The notes: a model not told the origin generated them from the sequence alone. A DNA stretch of 6,163 nt from JBGOUP01 sp041477655 (GCA_041477655.1 JBGOUP010000038.1:1-6163); one strand, 5' to 3'; shown: positions 1-5,986, counted from the stretch's first letter. Numbers and translations are program-made.

Positions 1-609
1 AACGAAGTTGAAGCCTCAATTGTTCGTTTAGCCCAGATGGCTCGGGCGGTTGGCATACATTTGATCGTCGCCACCCAACGACCATCGGTTGATGTTATCA
101 CTGGTTTGATTAAGGCTAATATCACCTCCCGAATTGCTTTTGCCGTGGCCAGTAACGCCGACTCCAGAACTATTCTTGATCAAGTCGGCGCTGAAAAATT
201 ATTGGGTCGAGGCGACATGCTCTTTTTGGCCGGAGATCAACCTCAACCCAAACGTATTCAGGGAGTTCTGCTAAGCGACAAGGAAATACGGGCAGTGACC
301 GATTTTGTTAAGAAACAGGCGCCGGCGGTCTATGACGAAACTATTACCAGCTACCGATCGCCAATTAAAGACGGCGTCGTTGGTGGCGGTGGAGCTGATG
401 GCGACGATGAGCTACTTAATGAAGCCCGCAATTTAGTAATGCAGGCTGGCAAGGCTTCGGCCTCGCTAATGCAACGCCGGCTTAAAGTTGGCTACGCTCG
501 AGCCGCTCGTCTGCTCGACCTTCTTGAATCGGAAGGAACAATCGGCCCGGCTGACGGCGCCAAACCTCGCGACGTCTTGGTGTCGGCCGACGATTTCCCC
601 GAGCATTAA
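1..609 (+). CDS. ftsK: FtsK/SpoIIIE-type DNA translocase, C-terminal part (5' end outside window)
   Basis: Septum-located ATP-driven motor that pumps chromosomal DNA during division. The frame is open from base 1, so 202 residues are visible and the N-terminal membrane part and the Walker A and B motifs lie upstream. Visible residues begin in the stretch that normally follows Walker B (NEVEASIVRLAQMARAVGIH), then LIVATQRPSVDVITG and the KLLGRGDMLF block, all typical of the FtsK motor core. A glycine/aspartate-rich linker (about residues 121-135) leads to a C-terminal winged-helix gamma domain (about 135-195), with QRRLKVGYARAARLLDLLE matching the helix that reads polar DNA guide sequences in FtsK/SpoIIIE. 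The gene ends normally with TAA. The next gene starts 169 bp downstream, so it need not be in the same transcript. Family assignment is secure; whether the protein acts like FtsK or SpoIIIE cannot be told from this fragment. Confidence 0.96.
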   Translation, partial: NEVEASIVRLAQMARAVGIHLIVATQRPSVDVITGLIKANITSRIAFAVASNADSRTILDQVGAEKLLGRGDMLFLAGDQPQPKRIQGVLLSDKEIRAVTDFVKKQAPAVYDETITSYRSPIKDGVVGGGGADGDDELLNEARNLVMQAGKASASLMQRRLKVGYARAARLLDLLESEGTIGPADGAKPRDVLVSADDFPEH

Positions 610-613
610 ATTC

Positions 614-622
614 TGCTATGAT
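614..622 (+). promoter_or_regulatory. Possible extended -10 promoter (TGCTATGAT)
   Basis: TGC followed by TATGAT fits a sigma-70 extended -10 element (5 of 6 to TATAAT plus TGN). The matching -35 position (about 594-599, TTTCCC) is poor. If used, transcription would start near 629, exactly at the first base of a hairpin (629-651). It lies just after the ftsK stop and could drive the rodZ-like gene or a short RNA. Prediction from sequence only. Confidence 0.3.
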
Positions 623-628
623 GATCCA

Positions 629-720
629 GATTAGTATTATCCGTACTAGTCTTACACCTCGAGGATGTTTATTAATGGATTCCGTATCCAAGGGGCTGGA
701 CGATCTGATCCAGCCTTTCT
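629..720 (+). ncRNA. Possible short RNA or structured leader before the rodZ-like gene
   Basis: Three hairpins lie in a row without a convincing reading frame. The first is a 9-pair stem, GATTAGTAT (629-637) with GTACTAGTC (643-651), including two G-U pairs. The second is a small GGAT/ATCC stem at 677-689. The third is the terminator-like stem at 691-718. A putative extended -10 ends 6 bp before the first hairpin. This spacing would fit a ~90-nt transcript or a terminator-controlled leader. No known RNA family was recognised, so this rests only on the arrangement. Confidence 0.2.
691..720 (+). terminator. Terminator-like hairpin between ftsK and the rodZ-like gene
   Basis: GGCTGGA (694-700) pairs perfectly with TCCAGCC (709-715) across an 8-nt loop. 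Two G-U pairs and an A-U pair can extend the stem, and TTTCT follows. The short, interrupted T-run makes it a moderate intrinsic terminator. It would end ftsK transcription or attenuate read-through into the rodZ-like gene 59 bp further on. Confidence 0.5.
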
Positions 721-778
721 GCTAGATTTTCCCACCTTGACCACAGGATCAAGCAGATGTAGCCTGAAGGTTAAGTAG

Positions 779-1489
779 ATGAGTGGTTTTGTCACCAAAA
801 AAATCGGCCGGAAAAGAAGTTTGGCCAGCATTCTTCGTGTTGCTCGTCATCGTGCCGGTTTAACATTGGAAGAAGCCGAGACCCAAACCCGGATCCGTCA
901 TAAATACCTGACCGCATTAGAGAGCAGTCAGTATCAACTATTGCCCGCCGATGCCTACAACGTTGGTTTTGTCCGCGGCTACGCCGAATTTCTAAAATTA
1001 AATCCGGAAAAAATTGTTAATCTTTATCGCGAGGAGCGCTCTGCTACCCGAATCGGCGCCGATGCTGACGTTAAGTTTTCGCCTCAAAAAGTTGGCGACT
1101 GGCAGTTTTTGATTACCCCCAAAGTTTTGGGCACAGTTGTGACTATCCTTCTTTTTGGCGGAGTTATCGCCTACATTTTGGGACAGCTCAACCACTTCAA
1201 ACGACCACCGGATTTGACCATCACCAGCATTCCGGCCGAATTTGCCAGCGACAAAGATAAGGTTCAGATAGCCGGTAACACCAGCGGCGGAGCATCAGTA
1301 TTAATTAACTCGGAGCAAATCGTTGTCAGTCCGTCTGGGCAATTCAGCCAAGATGTCCAGCTAACCCCTGGCGTCAACGAAATTCACATCCAGTCGCGTG
1401 GCCATGCCGGCACTCAAACAGAACGACTGGTCCGAATTTTGTTCAACCAAAATCTTGCCAAAGCCGATCAAAATGGTACGAATAATTAA
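779..1489 (+). CDS. RodZ-like protein: cytoplasmic helix-turn-helix, one membrane helix, outer beta-rich domain
   Basis: Probable cell-shape/division scaffold of the RodZ type (Bacillus YmfM relatives), 236 residues. Residues 14-88 form a HTH_25/XRE-like domain: LASILRVARHRAGLTLEEAE, then IRHKYLTALE and the NVGFVRGYAEFLKLNP segment typical of RodZ. Its usual role in this family is to bind MreB rather than DNA. One hydrophobic helix spans about 114-137, preceded by a charged juxtamembrane part. The outer part (about 143-225) starts PPDLTITS and has PSGQFSQDVQLTPGVNEIHI, a pattern of small Ig-like/glucodextranase-B-like beta domains, rather than a clear copy of the usual RodZ C-terminal domain. 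ATG is preceded by GAAGG at 766-770 with 8 nt spacing, supporting this start. No mreB is in the window. The RodZ-type N-terminus is strongly supported; its exact role is inferred. Confidence 0.85.
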   Translation: MSGFVTKKIGRKRSLASILRVARHRAGLTLEEAETQTRIRHKYLTALESSQYQLLPADAYNVGFVRGYAEFLKLNPEKIVNLYREERSATRIGADADVKFSPQKVGDWQFLITPKVLGTVVTILLFGGVIAYILGQLNHFKRPPDLTITSIPAEFASDKDKVQIAGNTSGGASVLINSEQIVVSPSGQFSQDVQLTPGVNEIHIQSRGHAGTQTERLVRILFNQNLAKADQNGTNN

Positions 1490-1643
1490 GACGAGGATAT
1501 CGTTTCGCCAGGCGCAATCTCGCCGCTCCAGCGGCGGCTCGTTGCTCGATCTCGGCCGGCCAACCCTACTCTGCCAGATGGCGGATTAAGGACCAAGCTT
1601 GGCTCGGCCTGCGATACGCTGGCAAAACTTCATCCTCGCTTAA
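1486..1643. repeat. 158-bp element with imperfect terminal inverted repeats (MITE-like or structured RNA)
   Basis: The left arm 1486-1514 and right arm 1617-1643 are complementary: TTAAG with CTTAA, CGAGGAT with ATCCTCG, GTTT with AAAC, GCCAG with CTGGC, CG with CG. That makes 23 pairs, interrupted by two single-base bulges, one 3x3 loop and one mismatch. The interior is GC-rich and holds a GCCGC/GCGGC hairpin (1522-1535), the palindrome GGCCGGCC (1554-1561) and CCAAGCTTGG (1593-1602). The left arm overlaps the TAA stop of the rodZ-like gene. It fills most of the gap before recA. It could be a small non-autonomous mobile element or a folded RNA; the sequence alone does not decide. No known RNA family was recognised. 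Confidence 0.55.
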
Positions 1644-1658
1644 GTTAAAAAGGGGAGA

Positions 1659-1672
1659 TTGTCAGAAGACAA
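1659..1672. promoter_or_regulatory. Gapped palindrome TTGTC-N4-GACAA before recA, candidate operator
   Basis: TTGTC (1659-1663) and GACAA (1668-1672) are perfect inverted repeats around AGAA, ending 27 bp before the recA start. The 5-4-5 layout equals that of the Gram-positive LexA box (CGAAC-N4-GTTCG), but the half-site sequence differs. TTGTCA (1659-1664) also matches a -35 hexamer 5 of 6, though no good -10 lies 16-18 bp downstream (TATAAA at 1686-1691 is 21 bp away). A damage-response repressor site is a reasonable guess; no lexA is in the window. Confidence 0.35.
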
Positions 1673-1699
1673 AACAGCTCCCAAATATAAAAGAGGAGA

Positions 1700-2746
1700 A
1701 TGGCTAAAGAAACAACATCGAAAGAAGAATCGGCACCAACTGGTCGGGAAGCGGCGCTCAAGGCGGCCATGAGCCAGATTGAGAAACAGTTTGGAGCTGG
1801 CTCGATTATGGTTATGGGCGAGAACACTCACCTGGATGTCCAGTCTATCTCCAGTGGCTCATTGGCGCTCGATGTTGCTCTAGGTGTTGGCGGTTTGCCT
1901 CGCGGTCGGGTGGTGGAAATATTTGGCCCGGAATCCTCTGGAAAAACCTCCTTGGCCCTGTCGGCCATCGCCTCGGCCCAAAAGTTGGGCGGGTTAGGGG
2001 CCCTGGTTGATGCCGAGCATGCCTTTGACCCAAGTTACGCTACTAAGTTAGGTGTTGACTTGAACGCCCTACTCATCTCCCAGCCGGATACCGGCGAGCA
2101 AGCTCTGGAAATTGTTGAAACCTTAGTCCGTTCCAATGCCGTTGATATGATCGTGGTTGACTCTGTCGCCGCGCTGGTGCCCCGAGCGGAAATTGAGGGC
2201 GAGATTGGTGATGCCATGATGGGCGTCCAGGCTAGGCTCATGAGCCAAGCTCTTCGTAAATTGACTGGCGCTGTCTCCAAGTCAAAGACAGTTTTAATAT
2301 TTATTAATCAAATTCGGATGAAGATCGGGGTTATGTTTGGTAATCCGGAAACAACCACAGGCGGTAACGCTCTCAAATTCTACAGCTCCGTTCGTTTGGA
2401 TATCCGCCGAGCCGAGCAAATTAAAGAGGGCGAGGAGGCCATTGGCAACCGGTGTCGGGTCAAAGTTGTCAAAAATAAGGTGGCGCCGCCGTTCCGGATC
2501 GCTGAATTTGACTTAATGTTTGATAGCGGTATATCTAAGGAAGGCGACCTTTTGGACCTGGGCGTCAAAGCCGGCCTCATTGACAAAATGGGTGCCTGGT
2601 ATCAATACGGCGAGCAAAAGCTTGGGCAGGGACGGGAGGCTGCCAAAGCTTTTCTCAAGGGTGATAAAGCTCTCTTTGCCCAGCTTGAAAAGCTCATTCG
2701 TGACAAAGCTAAAGAGGGATTGCTGTCCGAACCACCCGTTGAATAA
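1700..2746 (+). CDS. recA: RecA recombinase
   Basis: Cytoplasmic ATP-dependent strand-exchange protein of homologous recombination and SOS signalling, complete at 348 residues (E. coli 353). Numbering is offset by +10 from E. coli across the core. Walker A is GPESSGKT (76-83), the catalytic glutamate is E106 in DAEHAFDP, and Walker B is MIVVDSVAAL (150-159). Loop L1 is EIEGEIGDAMMG (164-175) and L2 follows FINQIRMKIG, with the allosteric glutamine at Q204. GGNALKF (221-227) and VKNK (257-260) complete the interface residues. There is no intein. L1 has A172-M173 where E. coli has S162-H163. The C-terminal tail is short and only weakly acidic. The start is supported by family alignment and by GAGGAG at 1693-1698, but only 1 nt separates it from ATG, unusually tight. 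recX follows after 6 bp. A gapped palindrome upstream may control it. Confidence 0.99.
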   Translation: MAKETTSKEESAPTGREAALKAAMSQIEKQFGAGSIMVMGENTHLDVQSISSGSLALDVALGVGGLPRGRVVEIFGPESSGKTSLALSAIASAQKLGGLGALVDAEHAFDPSYATKLGVDLNALLISQPDTGEQALEIVETLVRSNAVDMIVVDSVAALVPRAEIEGEIGDAMMGVQARLMSQALRKLTGAVSKSKTVLIFINQIRMKIGVMFGNPETTTGGNALKFYSSVRLDIRRAEQIKEGEEAIGNRCRVKVVKNKVAPPFRIAEFDLMFDSGISKEGDLLDLGVKAGLIDKMGAWYQYGEQKLGQGREAAKAFLKGDKALFAQLEKLIRDKAKEGLLSEPPVE

Positions 2747-2752
2747 TTACCA

Positions 2753-3199
2753 ATGAAACGCTCACCGCTGGAAGTAGCTATTCGCTACCTTGGCTATCGT
2801 TCTCGAACTCGTCAGGAGATTGAGCGAAAGCTCCAAGAAAAAAAGTTTGAGCCCGATGTTATTCGCCGAACGCTCGATAAGTTAGAAAAAATCGAACTGA
2901 TTAACGACGAGCAATTTGCTCGTTCATTTGCTCGTAATCGCGTTGAAGTCCGTCGCCAGGGTCGGTATCGAATTGGCCTAGAATTATTACGCTTGGGCAT
3001 AGACAAAGGATTAATTGATACTGCCTTGTCTCATGTTTCTAACGACGACGAAATGACTGCCGCCGAGTCACTACTTTCTAGCCGACTTCACCAGTGGCAG
3101 GATCTGGAGCCAATCGCTCGGAAACGCCGAGCCATGTCGCTCTTGCAACGCCGAGGTTTTTCGCCTGGGATTGTTTATCAGCTACTCAAAGCACTCTAA
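2753..3199 (+). CDS. recX: RecX family regulatory protein
   Basis: Small cytoplasmic modulator that binds RecA filaments and, in the studied family members, blocks their growth or activity. It has 148 residues, close to the usual 150-170. It shows the tandem three-helix repeats of RecX: AIRYLGYRSRTRQEIERKL (about 9-27), then FEPDVIRRTLDKLEKIELINDE with the family-typical loop leading to FARSFARNR (54-62), and a last repeat with RAMSLLQRRGFSPGIVYQLL (126-145). The protein is strongly basic. It starts 6 bp after recA's TAA with no visible Shine-Dalgarno sequence, so translation is probably coupled to recA, consistent with fixed RecA:RecX stoichiometry. The 20-bp gap to the next gene suggests that gene shares the transcript. 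Confidence 0.95.
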   Translation: MKRSPLEVAIRYLGYRSRTRQEIERKLQEKKFEPDVIRRTLDKLEKIELINDEQFARSFARNRVEVRRQGRYRIGLELLRLGIDKGLIDTALSHVSNDDEMTAAESLLSSRLHQWQDLEPIARKRRAMSLLQRRGFSPGIVYQLLKAL

Positions 3200-3219
3200 A
3201 CCGATTACAGTAAAAAGAG

Positions 3220-5622
3220 ATGTTTGGTCAAACAAAGCCTAAATTACTGGTTTGGTTTTCCCAGGTGGGTAAAGGTGATATCGCTTTGGTTGGTGGCAAG
3301 GGCGCCAATTTGGGCGAGATGACCAAGGCCCAGCTACCGGTTCCCCAAGGTTTTATTATTACGGCCGAGGCTTACTTTGAGTTTCTGGCTGCTAATCGAC
3401 TCGATTCGGTGGTTGCCAAACTTACCAAGGGTCTTGATCCGGAAGACTCAAAGACTTTAAATTCAATCGCCGAACAGCTTCAGACAGCCATCAAAGAACA
3501 TCCCCTGCCCCAACCTCTGGTTGACCAAATTAAGCAAGCTTATGAGCAGATGAATCAAGGTCCGGTGGCCGTTCGCTCATCGGCGACGGCCGAGGATTTA
3601 CCCAATGCTTCATTTGCCGGCCAGCAAGCGACGTTTCTTAATATAGAAGGCGAGGGCAGTCTTATCAAAGCGGTTCGAGAGTGCTGGGCGTCGCTCTTTG
3701 AAGCCCGAGCCATTTATTATCGAACCGTCAATAAATTTGACCATCTAAAAGTCGGTATCGCTGTGCCCGTTCAGAAAATGGTTCAGAGCCTTGTCTCGGG
3801 CATTATGTTCACGGCTGACCCAGTCGCCTCCGACCTGACTAAAATCGTTATTGACGCTGGCATGGGCCTAGGCGAAGCTATCGTCTCTGGCTCGGTCACT
3901 CCCGATCACTACGTCATTGATAAAGCTGAAATGAAAATTTTGAGTAAAGAAGTCAGCAAACAAGAATGGCAGATTGTTCGTGGATCCGATGGCGTTGACG
4001 CTCATATTAGTTCACCCAAAGACAAACTTGAAAGTCAAAAACTAACCGATGAACAGATTGTTTCTTTAGCTATTTTGGGTAAAAAGGTCGAGGATCACTA
4101 CCAGTCGCCCCAAGACATGGAGTGGGCCTTTGATGGCGGCAGTTTCTTCATGGTTCAATCACGACCGATAACTACCCTTAAGGGTGGTCAATCATCAGTT
4201 GACAGTAACTCCTCGACTGTGCTCGGGGCAGGTCAGGAATCGGCCGGCCAGGTACCTGAAAATCAGCAACCGAAAACTGAAGATGGAAAACCGATTACTG
4301 ACGTCAGTACCGCCGAAGTTTTGGTTTCCGGAGCGGGTGCATCAGTCGGTCAGGCTTCTGGTCCAGTCAAGATTATTCATAGTCCCAAAGACATCGACAA
4401 AGTTTTAACTGGGGATGTCTTAGTCACCGAGATGACCAGCCCTGATTATGTCCCGGCGATGAAACGAGCAGTGGCTATTATTACCGATACCGGCGGCGTT
4501 ACCAGCCATGCCGCTATCGTCTCAAGAGAACTGGGTATCCCCTGTGTGGTTGGCACCGGTACGGCCACGGCTCATTTGAAAACCGGCCAAGTCGTGACAG
4601 TTGATGGCCACTCTGGCAAGGTTTACAAAGGCAAGGTTACTAGTAACCCCTCGACTGTGCTCGGGGCAGGTCAGAATCAGAGAACTGAAAACGGAAAACT
4701 GAATACTGAAACCGTTCCTGTTACCGCCACCAAAGTCTATCTAAATCTGGCCGAGCCGGAAAAAGCTGATGAGTATGCGCAACTGCCGGTAGATGGCGTC
4801 GGTCTAATGCGAGCCGAGTTCATAATTGCCGGCATCGGCGAGCATCCTAAAGCCATGATGAAAGACGGCCGGGCCAAAGAGTATGTCTCGAAGCTGGCCC
4901 AAGGCATCGCTATTATTGCTCAAGCCTTTCATCCTCGGCCAGTTGTCTATCGAGCCACCGATTTTAAGACCAACGAATATCGTAGTCTTAAGGGCGGTCA
5001 GGAATTTGAGGAGCAAGAGAACAACCCGATGATCGGCTATCGCGGCGCTTCTCGCTATATCGCCGATCCGGAAGAATTCGCTTTGGAAATTGAGGCCATC
5101 AAAATGGTTCGGGACGGTCACGACCTGAAAAATTTGCACTTAATGATCCCCTTTGTCCGGACAGTTGACGAGTATCGCAAGGTTCGGGATCTCTTGCATC
5201 ACAATAATTTACGTCAGAGTGCCGATTTCAAACTCTGGATTATGGTCGAAGTGCCCTCGGCCATTTTGGATATTGAACACTATATTGAAGAAGGGATTGA
5301 TGGCATTTCGATTGGCTCCAACGATTTAACCCAGCTGACACTCGGAATCGATCGAGACTCGGCTAAACTGGCTTACGAATTTGACGAGCGTAATCCAGCC
5401 GTTATGGCCTCGATGATTCATGTTATTAAGGCCTGTCGCAAAGCCCATGTTACCAGCTCTATTTGCGGCCAAGCCCCCAGTGTCTATCCGGAAGTGACCG
5501 AAGCCCTGGTCAAAGCTGGCATAACGTCTGTTTCTGTTGCCCCAGACGTAGCCGTTTCCACTCGTAAACTAATTGCTTCCGTTGAAAAGAAACTGCTGTT
5601 GAGTCACATTATCGATGGCTAA
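3220..5622 (+). CDS. ppsA: Phosphoenolpyruvate synthase (pyruvate, water dikinase)
   Basis: Converts pyruvate, ATP and water to PEP, AMP and phosphate, the entry step of gluconeogenesis from pyruvate. 800 residues (E. coli 792), all three domains present. The ATP-grasp nucleotide-binding domain (about 5-320) has LVGGKGANLGEMT, VAVRSSATAEDLP and the closing VQSRPITTL. The phosphohistidine swivel domain (about 365-472) has GGVTSHAAIVSRELGIP, with H430 as the phosphorylated histidine. The PEP-binding TIM barrel (about 503-795) has RATDFKTNEYRSLKGG, NPMIGYRGASRY, NDLTQLTLGIDRD and SICGQAPS, with C749 as the catalytic cysteine. The SICGQAPS and NDLTQL pattern favours PpsA over pyruvate phosphate dikinase. 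Both interdomain linkers (about 323-361 and 474-500) contain the same repeat-derived STVLGAGQ segment plus hydrophilic low-complexity residues. AAGAG abuts the ATG directly. It lies 20 bp after recX, so it is probably co-transcribed. Confidence 0.97.
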   Translation: MFGQTKPKLLVWFSQVGKGDIALVGGKGANLGEMTKAQLPVPQGFIITAEAYFEFLAANRLDSVVAKLTKGLDPEDSKTLNSIAEQLQTAIKEHPLPQPLVDQIKQAYEQMNQGPVAVRSSATAEDLPNASFAGQQATFLNIEGEGSLIKAVRECWASLFEARAIYYRTVNKFDHLKVGIAVPVQKMVQSLVSGIMFTADPVASDLTKIVIDAGMGLGEAIVSGSVTPDHYVIDKAEMKILSKEVSKQEWQIVRGSDGVDAHISSPKDKLESQKLTDEQIVSLAILGKKVEDHYQSPQDMEWAFDGGSFFMVQSRPITTLKGGQSSVDSNSSTVLGAGQESAGQVPENQQPKTEDGKPITDVSTAEVLVSGAGASVGQASGPVKIIHSPKDIDKVLTGDVLVTEMTSPDYVPAMKRAVAIITDTGGVTSHAAIVSRELGIPCVVGTGTATAHLKTGQVVTVDGHSGKVYKGKVTSNPSTVLGAGQNQRTENGKLNTETVPVTATKVYLNLAEPEKADEYAQLPVDGVGLMRAEFIIAGIGEHPKAMMKDGRAKEYVSKLAQGIAIIAQAFHPRPVVYRATDFKTNEYRSLKGGQEFEEQENNPMIGYRGASRYIADPEEFALEIEAIKMVRDGHDLKNLHLMIPFVRTVDEYRKVRDLLHHNNLRQSADFKLWIMVEVPSAILDIEHYIEEGIDGISIGSNDLTQLTLGIDRDSAKLAYEFDERNPAVMASMIHVIKACRKAHVTSSICGQAPSVYPEVTEALVKAGITSVSVAPDVAVSTRKLIASVEKKLLLSHIIDG
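4204..4302 (+). repeat. In-frame repeat copy 1 in ppsA, ATP-grasp/swivel linker
   Basis: Bases 4204-4236 match 4642-4674 in 32 of 33 positions (core CCTCGACTGTGCTCGGGG, which can fold as CCTCGA against TCGGGG). Both are read in the same frame as STVLGAGQ. Here the core is followed by a 23-bp extra piece (4237-4259) with the palindromes GGCCGGCC and CAGGTACCTG. An A-rich GAAAACTGA-like module (4261-4302) follows and resembles the one in copy 2. It encodes residues about 329-361, a hydrophilic linker. Confidence 0.8.
4642..4710 (+). repeat. In-frame repeat copy 2 in ppsA, swivel/PEP-barrel linker
   Basis: This is the second copy of the 33-nt core (4642-4674), directly followed by the A-rich module (4675-4710) without the 23-bp extra piece of copy 1. 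The CCCCTCGA and TCGGGG halves form an imperfect hairpin. It is translated as residues about 475-497 (PSTVLGAGQ, then Q/R/N/T/E/K-rich), between the swivel and barrel domains, where an insertion would be tolerated. Confidence 0.8.
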
Positions 5623-5632
5623 TATTTACCTG

Positions 5633-5869
5633 TTATAGATTCACTAGTTCCAGGTCACCGTATGTCACATATAACATACGGAACATTAAGAAAATAAAGG
5701 CTAAAGAAAAAAGGCGTCGAATGTCATTCGGCGCCTGAAAAGTTTCTATCATCACAGTTCGCGGGTCCTTCGCCTCTGCAAAATCCCAAACATTGTTAGT
5801 AGTAGCCCAGTCATGGTTGCCACCATTGCCAACACTGTCAGGATGAAATCGGCTGGCTTCAATCATCAC
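5633..5869 (-). CDS. Unrecognised small open reading frame, possibly extending to 5956
   Basis: No family was recognised. From a GTG at 5869 it would encode 78 residues; AAGGA lies about 2 nt upstream of this start. The same frame stays open to 5968. There a perfect AGGAGG (5964-5969) sits 7 nt before an in-frame CTG (5956), giving 107 residues, or 1 nt before an in-frame ATT (5962). The first part is hydrophilic (AGSAKKKE, then FHPDSVGNGGNHDWATT). The last third is hydrophobic but is read through and beyond a strong terminator (5706-5736), so a normal transcript would lack the stop codon at 5633-5635. It is therefore either not a gene, a remnant, or a gene made from a nonstop mRNA. It begins 18-31 bp after the transposase stop on the same strand. 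Confidence 0.25.
   Translation of the reverse strand: MMIEASRFHPDSVGNGGNHDWATTNNVWDFAEAKDPRTVMIETFQAPNDIRRLFSLAFIFLMFRMLYVTYGDLELVNL
5658..5681. other. Perfect 8-bp inverted repeat (CCGTATGT / ACATACGG)
   Basis: CCGTATGT (5658-5665) and ACATACGG (5674-5681) pair perfectly around an 8-nt loop, 36 bp after the ppsA stop. No T-run follows on the plus strand, so it is not a classic terminator. It could be a 3'-end stabilising hairpin or weak terminator for the ppsA transcript, or a protein-binding palindrome. Confidence 0.45.
5706..5736 (-). terminator. Strong intrinsic terminator, minus strand
   Basis: On the minus strand AGGCGCCGAAT pairs with ATTCGACGCCT over all 11 positions (one G-U pair) around a 3-nt loop GAC, and is immediately followed by TTTTTTC. 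On the plus strand the stem is followed by GAAAAG, so it works only for minus-strand transcripts: those from the transposase or the unassigned frame. It also shields ppsA from antisense transcription. Confidence 0.85.
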
Positions 5870-5963
5870 TTCCTTCTTCTTAGCCGAACCAGCTGCATTT
5901 CCTAGACCGTGCTCAAGCTTATGGCCAAGAAATGTCGTTTCTAATTTAAGGTCCAGCGAAATA

Positions 5964-5969
5964 CCTCCT
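5964..5969 (-). promoter_or_regulatory. Perfect AGGAGG ribosome binding site without a nearby ATG/GTG/TTG
   Basis: AGGAGG on the minus strand, 18 bp after the transposase stop. At the ideal 7-nt spacing stands CTG (5954-5956), which opens a frame free of stops to 5633. An in-frame TGA overlaps the site itself (5969-5971), so the frame cannot begin further upstream. This site decides between a long (CTG) and a short (GTG, 5869) reading of the frame, if it is a gene at all. Confidence 0.4.
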
Positions 5970-5986
5970 CAAGGAATATCTAGAGT

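Larger units (their letters stand above)
5623..5986. other. 364-bp stretch with no recognised gene
   Basis: Between ppsA (plus) and the transposase end (minus), which converge on it. It holds a perfect hairpin (5658-5681), a strong minus-strand terminator (5706-5736), and an unassigned minus-strand frame open from 5968 to 5633 with an AGGAGG site at 5964-5969. The plus strand shows no plausible gene. It may partly be insertion-element flank; the element's end could not be located. Confidence 0.6.

Noticed and set aside
1398..1589. 63-codon plus-strand frame over the rodZ end and the inverted-repeat element
   Set aside because: It overlaps the rodZ-like gene in another frame, has no SD, and lies in hairpin-rich DNA.
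1686..1691. TATAAA as a -10 box giving a leaderless recA mRNA
   Set aside because: Transcription would start about at the ATG, making the GAGGAG useless; the -35-like TTGTCA is 21 bp away, too far.
4804..5139. 111-codon minus-strand frame inside ppsA
   Set aside because: It is the shadow of a highly conserved PpsA barrel segment, with no SD and no recognisable protein.
5658..5681. Intrinsic terminator for ppsA
   Set aside because: Good stem but no T-run after it on the plus strand; kept only as a hairpin of unknown role.
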